Part shown: piece after piece, positions 20,030 through 33,278 of the stretch | How positions within the stretch are numbered: the stretch's first letter is position 1 | How the letters are laid out: every line of letters begins with the position of its first letter | Source of the DNA: Cliona cf. orientalis | Lineage: Eukaryota; Porifera; Demospongiae; Clionaida; Clionaidae | DNA: 64,000 nt | NCBI GenBank assembly: GCA_963930775.1 | Contig: OZ005694.1 | Span: forward strand, 2,418,001-2,482,000 | Reading direction: 5' to 3' | Position numbers and translations under genes: made by a program | The notes under the pieces: generated by a model | What the model was told of the DNA's origin: nothing | Seen by the model: the letters and a program-made list of their open reading frames with translations, nothing else | Database searches by the model: none

Positions 20030-23000
20030 TTATGGTAACTTTTTGGTCTCATTTATACACCCAACACTTTCTAGGTACCAAAATTAGACCAGTACCTTTG
20101 TTTTTGTGTCTATATTCATAATTTAGAGTGGTGTAAACAGTAGACATGGCATTGGTGACTTCTGTGTCTGTGTATTCTAAATTTCTATGTACGTACATAT
20201 ACGTACATTCACAGTAATCGGTACAATTTTTATAGCTTTTTAGCCCTCAATTCTTCACACATGATCTCTGAAGTTCCAAACTTGAACAGTACCTTTGTCT
20301 TGATGTTAACAATCATAATTCTAAGTTTCATTGACTGGTGATGTGGTTGAAGCATGTTCTGCACATGCAAGTATGAGAATTCGTGTGCACATGTATGTAT
20401 TATTATTCGGTAAAATTTTCATAGTTTTTTAGCTCTCAATTCCACATACAACATCTCTGGAGTACCAGACTTGATCAGTACCTTTGTTCTTGTGTGTATA
20501 ACCATAATCTAGAGTGGTGTAAATAGTGGGTATGGTATTGGTGACTTCTGTGTGTGTGAGGATGAGCATTTGTGTACATACTTCATGTTTACTTAATCGA
20601 TACCGTACACATCTTGTAGCTTTCTTGGTCTCATTTGTACACCCTACTTTTTCTAGGTACTAAAATCAGATCAGTACATTTGTTTTTGTGTCTATATTCA
20701 TAATCTAGAGTGGTGTAAACAATGGACATGGTATTGGTGACTTCTGTGTGTGTGAGGATGAGCATTTTGCGTGTACTTCATGTTAATCGATACTGTACAC
20801 ATGCATCTCGTAGCTTTCTTGGCCTCATTTGTACACTCCACACTTTCTAAGTGCCAAGATCAGACCAGTACTTTTGTTCTTGTGTCTATATTCATAATCT
20901 AGAGTGGTGTAAACAGTGGACATGGTACTGGTGACTTCTTTGTATGTATTCTAAGAATTTACTATGCAATCATGCAGCTACATGTAGTACGTATACATAA
21001 TACACATTTCTTGCTTTTGAGCTCTAAATTCTTCACACGACATCCCAGAAGTTCCAAATTTGATCAGTAACTCTATCTCAATGTTAACAATCATATTTCT
21101 AAGTTTCGTCGACTGGCAATGTGGTTGAGGAATGTTCTGCATATGTGAGTATGAGAATATCCTGTGCATAGGCATTCACAGTAATGGGTGCAATTTTTAG
21201 AGGTTTTTAGCTCTCAATTCCACATGCAATATCTCTGGAGTACAAGACTTGATCAGTACATTTGCTCTTGTGTCTATAACCATAATATAGAGTGGTGTAA
21301 ACAGTAGACATGGTACATTAGTGACTTTTGAGTGTGTGAGGATGAGTATTTTGTGTGTACTTCATGTCAATCGGTACTGTGCATATCTTGTAGCTTTCTT
21401 GGTCTCGTTTGTACACTCCACACTTTCTAGGTACTAGAACCATACCAGTACAGTTGTTCTTGTGTCTATAACCTTAATCTAGAATGGTGTAAACAGTGGA
21501 CATGACATTGGTGACTTACTCTGCATGTGTATTCTAAGAATTTTCCATGACATTGTGTGTACACACATTCACAGTAACCAAAATACAACTGTAGCTTTTT
21601 AGCTCTTAATTCTTTCAACATCATCTCTAAACTTCAAACTTGAACAGTACCTTTGTCTTGATGTTAACAATCATACTTGTGAGTTTCGTTGACTCGCGAT
21701 GTGATTGAGGTATGTTCTGTACATGTGAGTATGAGAATATCCTAGTGTGCACATGCAATCATATTAATCGGTACAATTTTTATAGCTTTTTAGCTCTCAA
21801 TTCCACATACAACATCTCTGGAGTGTCAGACTTGATCAGTATCTTTATTTTGATGTCTTTTATCATAACCTAGAGTGGTGTAAACAGTAGGCATGGCATT
21901 GGTGACTTTTGAGTGTGTGAGGATGAACATTTTGTGTGTACTTCAAGTTAATCGATACTGTACACATCTTGTAGCTTTTTTGGTTTTATTTGTACACCCC
22001 ACACTTTCCAAGTATCAAAACCAGACCAGTACCTTTATTTTGATGTCTATATTCATAATCTAGAGTGGTGTAAACAGTGGACATGGTATTGGTGACTTCT
22101 GTGTGTGTGAGGATGAGCATTATTTTAGTGTGTACTTCATGTCAATTGATGCTGTACACATCTTCTCGCTTTTTTGGTCTAATTTGTACACCCCACACTT
22201 TCCTAGTATCAAAACCAGACCACTACCTTTATTTTGATGTCTATATTCATAATCTATAGTGGTGTAAACATTGGACATGGTATTGGTGATTTACTCTGCG
22301 TGTGTATTCTAAGTTTCCATATTATGTGCATACATCAGTATTTGGTACAATTTTCATAGCTTTTAAGCTCTATATTCTTCACACATCATCTCTGAAGTTC
22401 CAAATTTGATCAGCACCTTTGTCTTGATGTTAACAATCATATTTCTGAGTTTAGTCAACTGGCGATGTGGTTGAGGATTGTTTTGTACATCTGAGTATGA
22501 GAATATCTTGTGCACCTGCATGCATACATTCACAGTAATCGGTACTATTTTTATAGCACTTCAGCTCTAAAATCTTCATATAACATTCCTGAAGTTCCAA
22601 ACTTGGTGAGTACCATTGATTTGATGTTAATAATCATATTTCTGACTTTCGTTAACTAGCGATGTGGTTGAAGCATGTTATGCACATGTGAGTATGAGAA
22701 TTACCTATAGCACTGCATGCATGCATTCACAGTAATCGATGCAATTTTAGTAGCTTTTTAGCTCTCAATTCCACATACAACATCTCTGGAGTACCAGACT
22801 TGATCAGTACCTTTGTTCTTGTGTGTATAACCATAATCTAGGGTGGTGTAAACAGTGGACATGATATTGGTGACTTCTGTGTGTGTGAGGATGAGCATTT
22901 TGCGTGTACTTCCTATTAAACGGTACTGTACACATCTTGTAGCTCTCTAAGTCTCATTTGTACACCTCATACTTTCTAAGCATTAAAACCAGACCAGTAA

Positions 23001-23965
23001 CTTTTTTTGATGTCTATATTCATAATTTAGGGTGATGTAAACAGTAGACATTATATTGGTGACTTCTGTGTGTGTGAGGATGAGCATTTTGTGTGTACTT
23101 CATATTAATCGATACTATACACATCTTGTAGCTCTCTTGGTCTCATTTGTGCACCCCATACTTTTTAAGCATTTAAACCATACAAGTAACTTTGTTTTGA
23201 TGTCTATATTCATAATCTAGGGTGGTATAAACAGTAGACATTGTATTGGTTACTTCTGTGTGTGAGAGGATGAGCATTTTGTGTGTACTTCATATCAATC
23301 GATACTGCATGTACATGTACAAATCTTGTAGCTTTCTTATGGTCTCATTTGTACACCCCATACTTTTTAGGTACCAACGCAATACCAGCTGTATCTTTAT
23401 TCTTGTGTCTATATTCATAATCTAGAATGGTGTAAACAGTGGAAATGACATTGGTGACTTCTGTGTGTATGTATTCTAAGAATTTTCCATGTGTACACAC
23501 ATTCACAGTAATCCTACAATTATTTTTGTAGCTCTTTAGCTCTCAATTCTTCACACAACATCCCTGAAGTTCCAAACTTGATCAGTATCTTTATTTTAAT
23601 GTTAATCATCTTATTATTTCTGAGTTTCATTGACTGGCGATGTGGTTGAGGCATGTTCTGCACATGTGAGTATGAGAGTTTCCTGTACACATGCATTCAC
23701 AGTATAATTAGTACAATTTTTATAGCTTTTTAGGTGTCAGTTCCACATACAACATCTCTGGAGCACCAGACTTGATCAGTAACTTTGGTGTTATGTCTAT
23801 AACCATAGTCTAGAGTGGTGTAAACAGTAGACATGGCATTGGTGACTTCTGTGTGTGTGAGGATGAGTATTTTGTGTGTACTTCATATAATATTATTAAT
23901 CGGTACTGTACACATAATATTATCATTGTAGCTTTCTTAGTCTCATTTGTACACGCCACATTTTT
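20030..23965. repeat. Left internal array of degenerate ~190-bp repeats
   Basis: Two alternating unit types share a core (agtacctttg...tgatgt or gtgtctata). One type carries tagagtggtgtaaacagtgg and gtgacttctgtgtgtgtgag; the other carries gatgtggttgaggcatgttc. Copies are more diverged than in the right arm. Short frames occur on both strands but do not join. Confidence 0.85.
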
Positions 23966-24775
23966 ACTTTATACCGCTGTATGTGCTCACATGTTGTGCT
24001 AAATAGGCTGTGAGAGAGGATGTTTCCAATTAAGCTATGAAGTGCGTGCATGTGTGTGTGAGTGTGTTTGTGTGTGTGTGTGACATGAGTGGGTTTGGGT
24101 TTGGGTTGGGTTTGGGTTGGTTTTGGGTTAGGTTTGGGTTTGATTTAAGGTATGTACATGTACACACATACCTTACTTTCACACTCATATCATATGCATG
24201 TATATTACATGGCATGTGCTGTGCACATGCACATGTAATTCTGTCTATAGATACACTACATGTGTACATATACACATGTATACATATTTACATGATCATG
24301 TAAATGATCAATACCCTCTAATTAACACCTACATGTAACCAAAAGGTAGGCATACTAAGAAGTAAGTGATAGGGAAAATGAACCAGCCATAATAATAGCA
24401 TGTATGGTGGTACTGAGCTAGTGATTGGTAGTAGTTTTCCTCTGTGCAGTACTTCATAATTCCACAGAGCATATGCCCCTCTTAATACTATGATTATGAT
24501 ATTGTGGTCACCACAGGTACACATTGATGCACACACATGGTGTAGTTCAAGTGAAGTACACACTAGTAAAACCACATAATGTATAGATGCTCAATCACAA
24601 TAGTGTATGATCTAACGCTGGACCTACCATATTATATGATATTATTATAATACACGTATTATAATTTAAGGTTCAAAGATTTATTAATTTGATTTTGAGT
24701 TGTATGAGGTTGCTTGTGTTTCCTATCATGTAACATACTGACAAAAAAATTCTCCATTGATTAGAATTCTCATAC
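23966..24775. other. Unpaired core of the foldback, with a TTTGGG tract
   Basis: Sequence between the mirrored arrays and not obviously inverted. Contains (TG)n at about 24045-24082, then gtttgggtttgggttgggtt and related G-triplet runs at 24090-24143, then ATGTACA-rich palindromic sequence. No gene recognised. Confidence 0.7.
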
Positions 24776-24779
24776 ATAA

Positions 24780-27700
24780 ACCATCTTTCCTTTTGACTAC
24801 TGTTTACACCACTTTAGATTATGAATACAGACATAAAAACAAAGGTACTGGTCTGGTTTTGGTACCTAGAAAGTATGGGGTGTACAAATTAGACCAAAAA
24901 AGCTACAAGATGTGTACAGTATCGATTGACATGAAGTACACACTAAATGCTCATCCTCACACACACAGAAGTCACCAATACCATGTCCACTGTTTACACC
25001 ACTCTAGATTATGGTTATAGACATCAAAATAAAGATACTGATCAAGTCTGGCACTCCAGAGATGTATGTGGAATTGAGAGCTAAAAAGCTATAAAAATTG
25101 TACCGAGTACCGTGAATGCATGTAAACAGGATATTCTCATACTCAGATGTACAGAACAATCCTCAACCACATCGCCAGTTGACGAAACTCAGAAATATGA
25201 TGTTTAACATTAAGATAAAGGTACTGTTCAAGTTTGGAAATTTATAGATGATATATGAAGAATTAAGAGCTAAAAAGCTATGAAGGTTGTATCTTGGTTA
25301 CTGTGAAAGTGTGTACACACATGGAAAATTCTTAGAATACACACGCAGAGTAAGTCACCAATGTCATGTCCACTGTTTACACCATTCAAGATTAAGGTTA
25401 TAGACACAAGAACAAAGGTACTGATCAAGTCTGGCACTCCAGAGATGTTGTATGTGGAATTGAGAGCTAAAAAGCTACTAAAATTGCATCGATTGCTGTG
25501 AATGCATGCATGTGCTATAGGTAATTCTCATACTCACATGTGCATAACATGCTTCAACCACATCGCTAGTTAACGAAAGTCAGAAATATGATTATTAACA
25601 TCAAATCAATGGTACTCACCAAGTTTGGAACTTCAGGGATGTTATATTAAGATATTAGAGCTGAAATGCTGTGAAAATCGGACCTATTACTGTGAATGCA
25701 TGCAGGTACACAGGAAATTCTCATACTCATATGTACAGAACATGCCTCAACCACATCGCCAGATGACGAAACTCAGAAATATGATTTTTAACATCAAGAC
25801 AAAGGTGCTGATCAAATTTGGAACTTCAGAGATGATGTGTGAAGATCTTAGAGCTTATAAGCTATGAAAATTGTACCAAATACTGATGTATGCACATAAT
25901 ATGGAAACTTAGAATACACACACACAGAAATCACCAATACCATTTCCACTGTTTACACCACTATAGATTATGAATATAGACATCAAAATAAAGGTACTGG
26001 TCTGGTTTTGATACTAGGAAAGTGTGGGGTGTACAAATTTGACCAAAAAACCTACAAGATGTGTACGGTATCGATTGACATGAAGTACACACAAAATGCT
26101 CATCCTCACACACACAGAAGTCACCAATACCATGTCCAATGTTTACACTACTATAGATTATAAATATAGACATCAAAATAAAGGTAGTGATCTGGTTTTG
26201 ATACTTGGAAAGTGTGGGGTGTACAAATAAAACCAAAAAAGCTACAAGATGTGTACAGCATCGATTGACATGAAGTACACACTAAAAATTAATAATGCTC
26301 ATCCTCACACACACAGAAGTCACCAATACCATGTCCACTGTTTACACCACTATAGATTATGAATATAGACATCAAAATAAAGGTACTGGTCTGGTTTTGA
26401 TACTAGGAAAGTGTGGGGTATACAAATTTGACCAAAAAAGCTACAAGATGTGTACGGCATCGATTGACATGAAGTACACACTAAAATAATGCTCATCCTC
26501 ACAAACACAGAAGTCACCAATACCATGTCCACTGTTTACACCACTCTAGATTATGGTTATAGACATCAAAATAAAGATACTGGTCTAGTTTTGATACTAG
26601 GAAAGTGTGGGGTGTACAAGTTTGACCATAAAAGCTACAAGATGTGTACGGCATCGATTGACATGAAGTACACACAAAATGCTCATCCTCACACACACAG
26701 AAGTCACCAATACCATGTCCAATGTTTACACCACTATAGATTATGAATATAGACATCAAAATAAAGGTACTGGTCTGGTTTTGATACTAGGAAAGTGTGG
26801 GGTGTACAAATTTGACCAAAAAAGCTACAAGATGTGTACGGCATCGATTGACATGAAGTACACACTAAAATAATGCTCATCCTCACAAACACAGAAGTCA
26901 CCAATACCATGTCCACTGTTTACACCACTCTAGATTATGGTTATAGACATCAAAATAAAGATACTGGTCTGGTTTTGATACTAGGAAAGTGTGGGGTGTA
27001 CAAATTTGACCATAAAAGCTACAAGATGTGTACGGCATCGATTGACGTGAAGTACACACTAAAATAATGCTCATCGATCCTCACAAACACAGAAGTCACC
27101 AATACCATGTCCAATGTTTACACCACTCTAGATTATGGTTATAGACATCAAAATAAAGATACTGGTCTGGTTTTGATACTAGGAAAGTGTGGGGTGTACA
27201 AATTTGACCATAAAAGCTACAAGATGTGTACGGCATCGATTGACATGAAGTACACACAAAATGCTCATCCTCACACACACAGAAGTCACCAATACCATGT
27301 CCAATGTTTACACCACTATAGATTATGAATATAGACATCAAAATAAAGGTACTGGTCTAGTTTTGATACTTGGAAAGTGTGGGGTGTACAAATAAAACCA
27401 AAAAAGCTACTAGATGTGTACAGTATCGATTAACTTGAAGTACACACAAAATGTTCATCCTCACACACTCAAAAGTCACCAATGCCATGCCTACTGTTTA
27501 CACCACTCTAGGTTATGATAAAAGACATCAAAATAAAGATACTGATCAAGTCTGGCACTCCAGAGATGTAGTATGTGAAATTGAGAGCTAAAAAGCTATA
27601 ATAATTGTACCGATTACTGTGAATGCATGTGCACAAGATATTCTCAGACTCACATGCACAGAACATGCCTCAACCACATCGCCAGTCAATATAACTCAGA

Positions 27701-28195
27701 AGTATGATTGCTAACATCAAGATAAGGGTGCTGATCAAGTTTGGAACTTAAGGGATGCTATGTGAAGAATTGAGAGCTAAAATGCTTCGAAATGTGTACT
27801 ATGTATACATGTAGATGATTGCATGGAAAATTCTCAGAATGCACACACGCAGAAGTCACCAATACCATGTCCACTGTTTACACCACTCTAGATTATGGCT
27901 ATAGACACAAGAACAAATGTACTCTTATAATTTTGGTGCCTGGAAAGTGTGCGGTGTACAAATGAGACCAAAAAGCTACAAGATGTGTACAGTACCGATT
28001 AATATGAAATGCACACAAAATGCTCATCCTCATACACACAGAAGTCACCAATGCCATGCCTACTGTTTACACCACTCTAGACTATGGTTATAGACACAAG
28101 AACAAATGTACTGGTATGGGTTTGGTACCTAAAAAGTGTGGGGTGTACAAATGAGACCAAGAATGCTGCAAGATGTGTACTATACCGAAATGGTT
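24780..28195. repeat. Right internal array of ~190-bp repeats (inverted to left)
   Basis: Near-identical 190-194-bp units run from about 26100 to 27470 (starts of the atgctcatcctcac motif at about 26295, 26489, 26679, 26873, 27067). They are flanked by more diverged units of both types. The homogeneous block implies recent local amplification. Confidence 0.88.
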
Positions 28196-28639
28196 ACACT
28201 CAAAATCCTCATCTATATGTGTACATTGAACAGATTTAATAAGCACTGGATTTATTCCTAGTTATTGATTACCATCATTCAACACACTAAATCTTGCAAG
28301 TTTTAATATTATTATGGTAGTTATCATAATTGTCCCCTATTGTATCATCATGCATTGCCAATTGACTGATTTCAAGAAAAGGGATTTTATTAAAATTCAC
28401 CAAAATAGGTGTATGTTCATAACATAACTTGAAAATACATTATAGTAAATGCAAATGAACAAAAAAATCCCTGCATAGAAGTCAACAGCATACAATGTAA
28501 CAATAGTGCTCAGGTACACTGAGGTACATACTTTAATTAATGGTCTTGGTGATGAGCTGCTGACCACATCACGTGGTTTGTATCTCAAGTAGGCTAGTGG
28601 TTATGCTCAAGTAGTTTGTGGCTTAATTATAAGGCACGC

Positions 28640-29625
28640 TATTGTGCCAACATTGGGGGTGACTTAGATCCTCAGCTGTAATTCCCAAGTCATGATTGGC
28701 TTAGACCCTAAGCTGATGGAACTGGCTTAAATGCTAAGCTGAGAATGGCTTAGATCCTAAGCTGAGGTTGTCTTAGATACTAGTGGCTTAGATCCTAAGC
28801 AGCTGAGGTTGGCTTAGATTCTAAGCCAAGGTTGTCTTAGATATTAGTGGCTTAGATCCTAAGCAGCTGAGGTTGGCTTAGATTCTAAACCAAGGTTGTC
28901 TTAGATACTAGTGGCTTAGATCCTAAGTGGAGGGTGGCTTAGATACTAGTGGCTTAGATCCTAAGCTGATGGTACTGGCTAAGCTAAGCGGAGGTTGGCT
29001 TAGATCCTAAGCTGATGGCACTGGCTTAGATTCTAAGCTAAGCGGATGTTGGCTTAGATCCTAAGCTGATGGTACTGGCTAAGCTAAGCGGAGGTTGGCT
29101 TAGATCCTAAGCTGATGGTACTGGCTTAGATTCTAAGCTAAGCGGAGGTTGGCTTAGATCCTAAGCGGAGGGTGGCTTAGATTCTAAGCGGAGGGTGGCT
29201 TAGATTCTAAACTGATGGTACTGGCTAAGCTAAGCGGAGGTTGGCTTAGATCCTAAGCGGAGGGTGGCTTAGATTCTAAGCGGAGGGTGGCTTAGATCCT
29301 AAGCTGATGGTACTGGCTAAGCTAAGCGGAGGTTGGCTTAGATCCTAAGCTGATGGCACTGGCTTAGATTCTAAGCTAAGCGGAGGTTGGCTTAGATCCT
29401 AAGCTGATGGCACTGGCTTAGATTCTAAGCTAAGCGGAGGTTGGCTTAGATCCTAAGCGGAGGGTGGCTTAGATCCTAAGCTGATGGCACTGGCTTAGAT
29501 TCTAAGCTAAGCGGAGGTTGGCTTAGATCCTAAGCTGATGGCACTGGCTTAGATTCTAAGCTAAGCGGAGGTTGGCTTAGATCCTAAGCCGAGGGTGGCT
29601 TAGATCCTAAGCTACCCTCGGTTCA
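28640..29625. repeat. Right subterminal array of hairpin units
   Basis: ggcttagatcctaagc units with a higher-order spacer pattern (tgatggcactggcttagatt, ctaagctaagcggaggtt). Inverted relative to 18830-19735 and more regular. Confidence 0.9.
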
Positions 29626-29688
29626 TTAAAGTGTAAATTTTTACAGAATCCGGAAAAAAAATATTCCGGATCTTAAATGGATACTGTT

Positions 29689-30870
29689 AATACTTCTAAT
29701 GTGTGAACACGGTGGCATCTATCCTTCACAAAAATTATAATACTTCTAATGTGTGAACATTCTGAACACAGTGGCATTCATCCTTCACAAAAATTTCTAA
29801 TAATTATGTGAACATTGTGAACGCAGTGGCATCCATCCTTCACATAAATTATAATACTTATATTATGTGAACATTGTGAACACGGTGCATGGCATCCATC
29901 CTTCACAAAAATTATAATACTTCTAATGTGTGAACATTGTGAACACGGTGGCATCCATCCTTCACAAAAATTATAATACTTCTAATGTGTGAACATTGTG
30001 AACACAGTGGCATTCATCCTTCACAAAAATTTCTAATAATTATGTGAACATTGTGAACACAGTGGCATCCATCCTTCACATAAATTATAATAATTCTAAT
30101 ATTATATTATGTGAACATTGTGAACACGGTGGCATCTATCCTTCACAAAAATTATAATATATACTTCTAATGTGTGAACATTGTGAACATGGTGGCATCC
30201 ATCCTTCACAAAAATTATAATACTTCTAATGTGTGAACATTGTGAACACGGTGGCATCCATCCTTCACAAAAATTATAATACTTCTAAATAAATATGCTC
30301 ATGAACATTGTGAACACGGTGGCATCCATCCTTCACAAAAATTATAATACTTCTAATGTGTGAACATTGTGAACACGGTGGCATCCATCCTTCACAAAAA
30401 TTATAATACTTATAATGTGTGAACATTGTGAACACGGTGGCATCCATCCTTCACAAAAATTATAATACTTCTAATATATTCATGAACATTGTGAACACGG
30501 TGGCATCCATGGTTCCTTCACAAAAATTATAATACTTATAATGTGTGAACATTGTGAACACGGTGGCATCCATCCTTCACGAAAATTATAATACTTCTAA
30601 TATATTCATGAACATTGTGAACACGGTGGCATCTATCCTTCACAAAAATTATAATACTTCTAATGTGTGAACATTGTGAACACGGTGGCATCCATCCTTC
30701 ACAAAAATTATAATACTCCTAATGTGTGAACATTGTGAACACGGTGGCATCCATCCTTCACAAAAATTATAATACTTCTAATATATTCATGAACATTGTG
30801 AACACGGTGGCATCCATCCTTCATAAAAATTATAATACTCTTCTAATATGTGAACATTGTTAACCAAAAT
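29689..30870 (+). repeat. 59-bp satellite array, ~19 units
   Basis: Unit: acttctaatgtgtgaacatt, gtgaacacggtggcatccat, ccttcacaaaaattataat. Each unit has a TTCACA..TGTGAA inverted pair. Some units have an AT-rich insertion or lose part of the start. Same orientation as the fragment at 18620-18760. Confidence 0.95.
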
Positions 30871-31908
30871 TAATTATAGTGGCATCAATCTTCATAATAA
30901 TATTATTATTGTGAACATTGTATCAACCCTTATTATCTTGTAATATTTTTATACTTCTTTATTTCTTGTTCGAGCACTATGCTAATTTATGTAACCTCTG
31001 CATGCTATACAAAAATTGTACTATAATATGAACATCATAATGATACATGACATTGTCTACATTATAATATAAACATATTATGGATATATAATTAATTAAC
31101 TGCTCATTGACAATATAGTTGTTACAAGATGACATTGATTTGATTATTATTAATATCTTTACTCCTATAATAATATAACTATTAATATTATAGTGTTTAC
31201 ATACCAATAGATCATAGTATACTATATATAATACTATTATTATTGTGATTTGTTCTCGTTCACAAAAACAACATGCATATTTTTGCATTCTCAAATGATG
31301 GATACTAGGTGCCAATTACTCCATTCCATTTCAAACAAGAGCTCTCTAGAGCTCATACCGCGCATGCTGCATCTGTAATCTGCAGTGCATCTATCTGCAG
31401 CAGTAGAGATATGCGTATAGCTACGCGTTTGCTTTATTGACGACCTTTTCCTGATTATGCTACGTTGTGTGCATGAGCAGAAAGCACGTGGGGGTGTGGT
31501 TGATAGGCGTGGCCAACAAACTACTTTAGGGGGTGGGTATCGTGATTTTTGATTTTGGGTGCAGTTGGAGGGTCGAAGGTCACATTGGTACAGGAATTAT
31601 AATAATATTATCGATTGATGGATCGATGATGCCATGCTTTGTACCCCTAATAAGGCAATTACCTTCAAGGCTAGCCTCTTAGTGAATAATGATTGGAGAA
31701 AAGTGAGCCTACAGGAATCTTTTTGAAGTCACGGTTAATATTACACGCAAAAAACGGGAGGGCCTGGTAGCTACGTGAAGTCACGTGTATCGTGTCACGA
31801 TGCTCAATCGTGACATGGCATGACGTAATCAATCTAAAGACTACCATAAAAATCACACATATACATATACATGACATTGTACATGTACAACATACACTCA
31901 TTTACACC
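30871..31908. other. Very AT-rich tract then mixed sequence, no gene seen
   Basis: 30871-31320 is dominated by tattattaat-type sequence and translates to low-complexity Ile/Tyr/Asn. 31321-31908 is more balanced but has no recognised domain or RNA gene. Confidence 0.5.
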
Positions 31909-31910
31909 TA

Positions 31911-32357
31911 CAGTCGAGCCTCCGATAACGGACCCTCCGAGAAGCGGACAACCTCTCTACAGCGGACAAGTGCCGTGTTACCGATTGGATTTAGCATAGT
32001 TATAGTACATTAGCAACCTCCGAGAAGCGGACGCTTCTCGATTCCGGACAGCGGACAAGATCCAAGCTCCCAACGTGACTTTTCAATGCAAAACTGCCTC
32101 TAAATAGCGGACATCCGGAAACCACGCCCTTAAATTAACGATGCCACGCCCACCTTTGCCGCAATTCAAAGTTCAATCCTAATAATTATTGCACATACTT
32201 CTTCTCATGTCCTTGCCCTAGGTGTTTTTCCCATCCAAAGTCATGCTTCTCTATATAAATTATTCATCAAGCTTAATTCTATGTATCATTTATTATTGTT
32301 TTTGTCAGGCTGTTACAGTATTCTTTGTATAGCAGGCCTTCAGCTCAGCTGTAAAGT

Positions 32358-32393
<36 letters not shown>

Positions 32394-32698
32394 CTAGGCG
32401 ATCGCGATATTGTGCCGCATGCGCGATAATAATATTAGCCTTGAATCCAGATAACGATTTGGAGTAGCCAGTACTTCAGAAACAAAAAAATTCAGTCTGT
32501 GCTATGTTGATACTGAAGACTGAACATACCAACCACTTGATTATCATCTCTACTGCTCTTATCATGCATTTACTAACTTGTTAAGGATAATACAATCAAA
32601 ATGGGTTGAGAAATCATGAACCTCCGAGATAGGGACAACCTCCGAACAAAGGACAAGAGGCCCGTTCCCAAAGTGTCCTTTGTTCGGAGGCTCGACTG
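31911..32698. mobile_element. CAGTCGAGCC MITE, copy 2, with nested insertion
   Basis: TIRs CAGTCGAGCCTCCGA with TA on both sides (31909-31910, 32699-32700). Inverted relative to 13952-14511. It is longer because about 226 bp (about 32166-32391) interrupts it; that insert ends in (ATA)n. Confidence 0.85.
32166..32391 (+). mobile_element. SINE- or LINE-like insertion with (ATA)n tail
   Basis: Absent from the sister MITE at the matching point (cctttgtcgcaatctagg). It begins after 'cgcaat' and ends with about ten ATA units before 'ctagg'. A trinucleotide 3' tail suggests a non-LTR or SINE origin. No RNA polymerase III boxes were confirmed. Confidence 0.5.
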
Positions 32699-32713
32699 TA
32701 TACTGCTAACCTG

Positions 32714-33190
32714 CTAATTATTGCAGAGAAAGTAGATTGTCCTGTCCTGGAACAGGATCCTTCTCCTGAAGTCTGGTCTGAAGGAGACCTCCCCTTCATC
32801 CAGGTTAGTATCTACCACCTCTGGCTGGTAGTCAGCTGGGCAGGGCAGGGCCTTGACCTCACTGAAGCACTGGGAAGCAGCTTCAAGCCACGAGGGAATC
32901 ACGATTGGACAACTAGACCGAATGGACACAACCTGCGCAATATTTTTTTTATGGAGACCAACACATATTATTATTATAATATTATGTACGTATAATAATA
33001 TTATTATTATCATAATATGTGAAGGTGTTCCTATACCGGTATTTACAGAGTTATGGCTTGAAGAAGTCAGCTATGTACGTATAGCTAACTACAATGCCCT
33101 AGTTGCTGTTGCAGTTAGGCAAGCGTGGCAGGTGCATACATGCACACAAAAAGTCCCCAACCACTTCTTTCTTCGATTCTGTAAATAACC
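32714..33190. other. Exon-like open stretches, strand unresolved
   Basis: On plus, ttgcag|A...CATCCAG|gttagt (32726-32801) reads KVDCPVLEQDPSPEVWSEGD, and 33050-33140 reads ELWLEEVSYVRIANYNALVA, but the two are not in joining phase. On minus, 32714-33013 is open for 99 codons with SCPIVIPSWLEAASQCFSEV. Codon texture looks protein-like, but I recognise no family and cannot choose a strand. Probably a gene or transposon remnant. Confidence 0.35.
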
Positions 33191-33278
33191 GAGTTTTACT
33201 AGATAAAATTAATACTAGTCTTCTATTTTGTGAACATAGCCCTCCAGGTGTGACAACAACATGGAAGAAGATACCCTA

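Larger units (their letters stand above)
18761..29688. mobile_element. Giant 10.9-kb foldback element with ~5-kb inverted arms
   Basis: The outer ends are inverted copies: AACAGTATCC, then AAGATCCGG, a T run, CCGG and a TTTACACTTTAA region on the left; the same complemented on the right, ending GGATACTGTT. Going inward, each arm holds a hairpin-unit array, a unique spacer (for example ccacgtggtcagcagctcacc at about 19796 and its complement at about 28557-28578; a gttcatttgcattta / taaatgcaaatgaac pair), then an array of degenerate ~190-bp repeats inverted between arms. The centre is about 24225. The same satellite lies on both sides, with AATA repeated at the junctions, which indicates insertion with a 4-bp target duplication. 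No transposase or RT frame was found. Drosophila FB/Galileo elements have this architecture, but I cannot assign a superfamily. Confidence 0.88.

Noticed and set aside
24090..24145. Telomere or chromosome end
   Set aside because: Short, irregular TTTGGG/TTGGG mix inside the foldback core, with ordinary sequence on both sides.
24757..27341. Family of 60-90-codon ORFs repeated on both strands in the foldback
   Set aside because: They follow the ~190-bp repeat unit, are open on both strands, do not splice together and have no domain; they are by-products of the repeat.
30977..31315. 112-codon minus ORF
   Set aside because: Extreme AT richness and Ile/Tyr/Asn composition; no domain.
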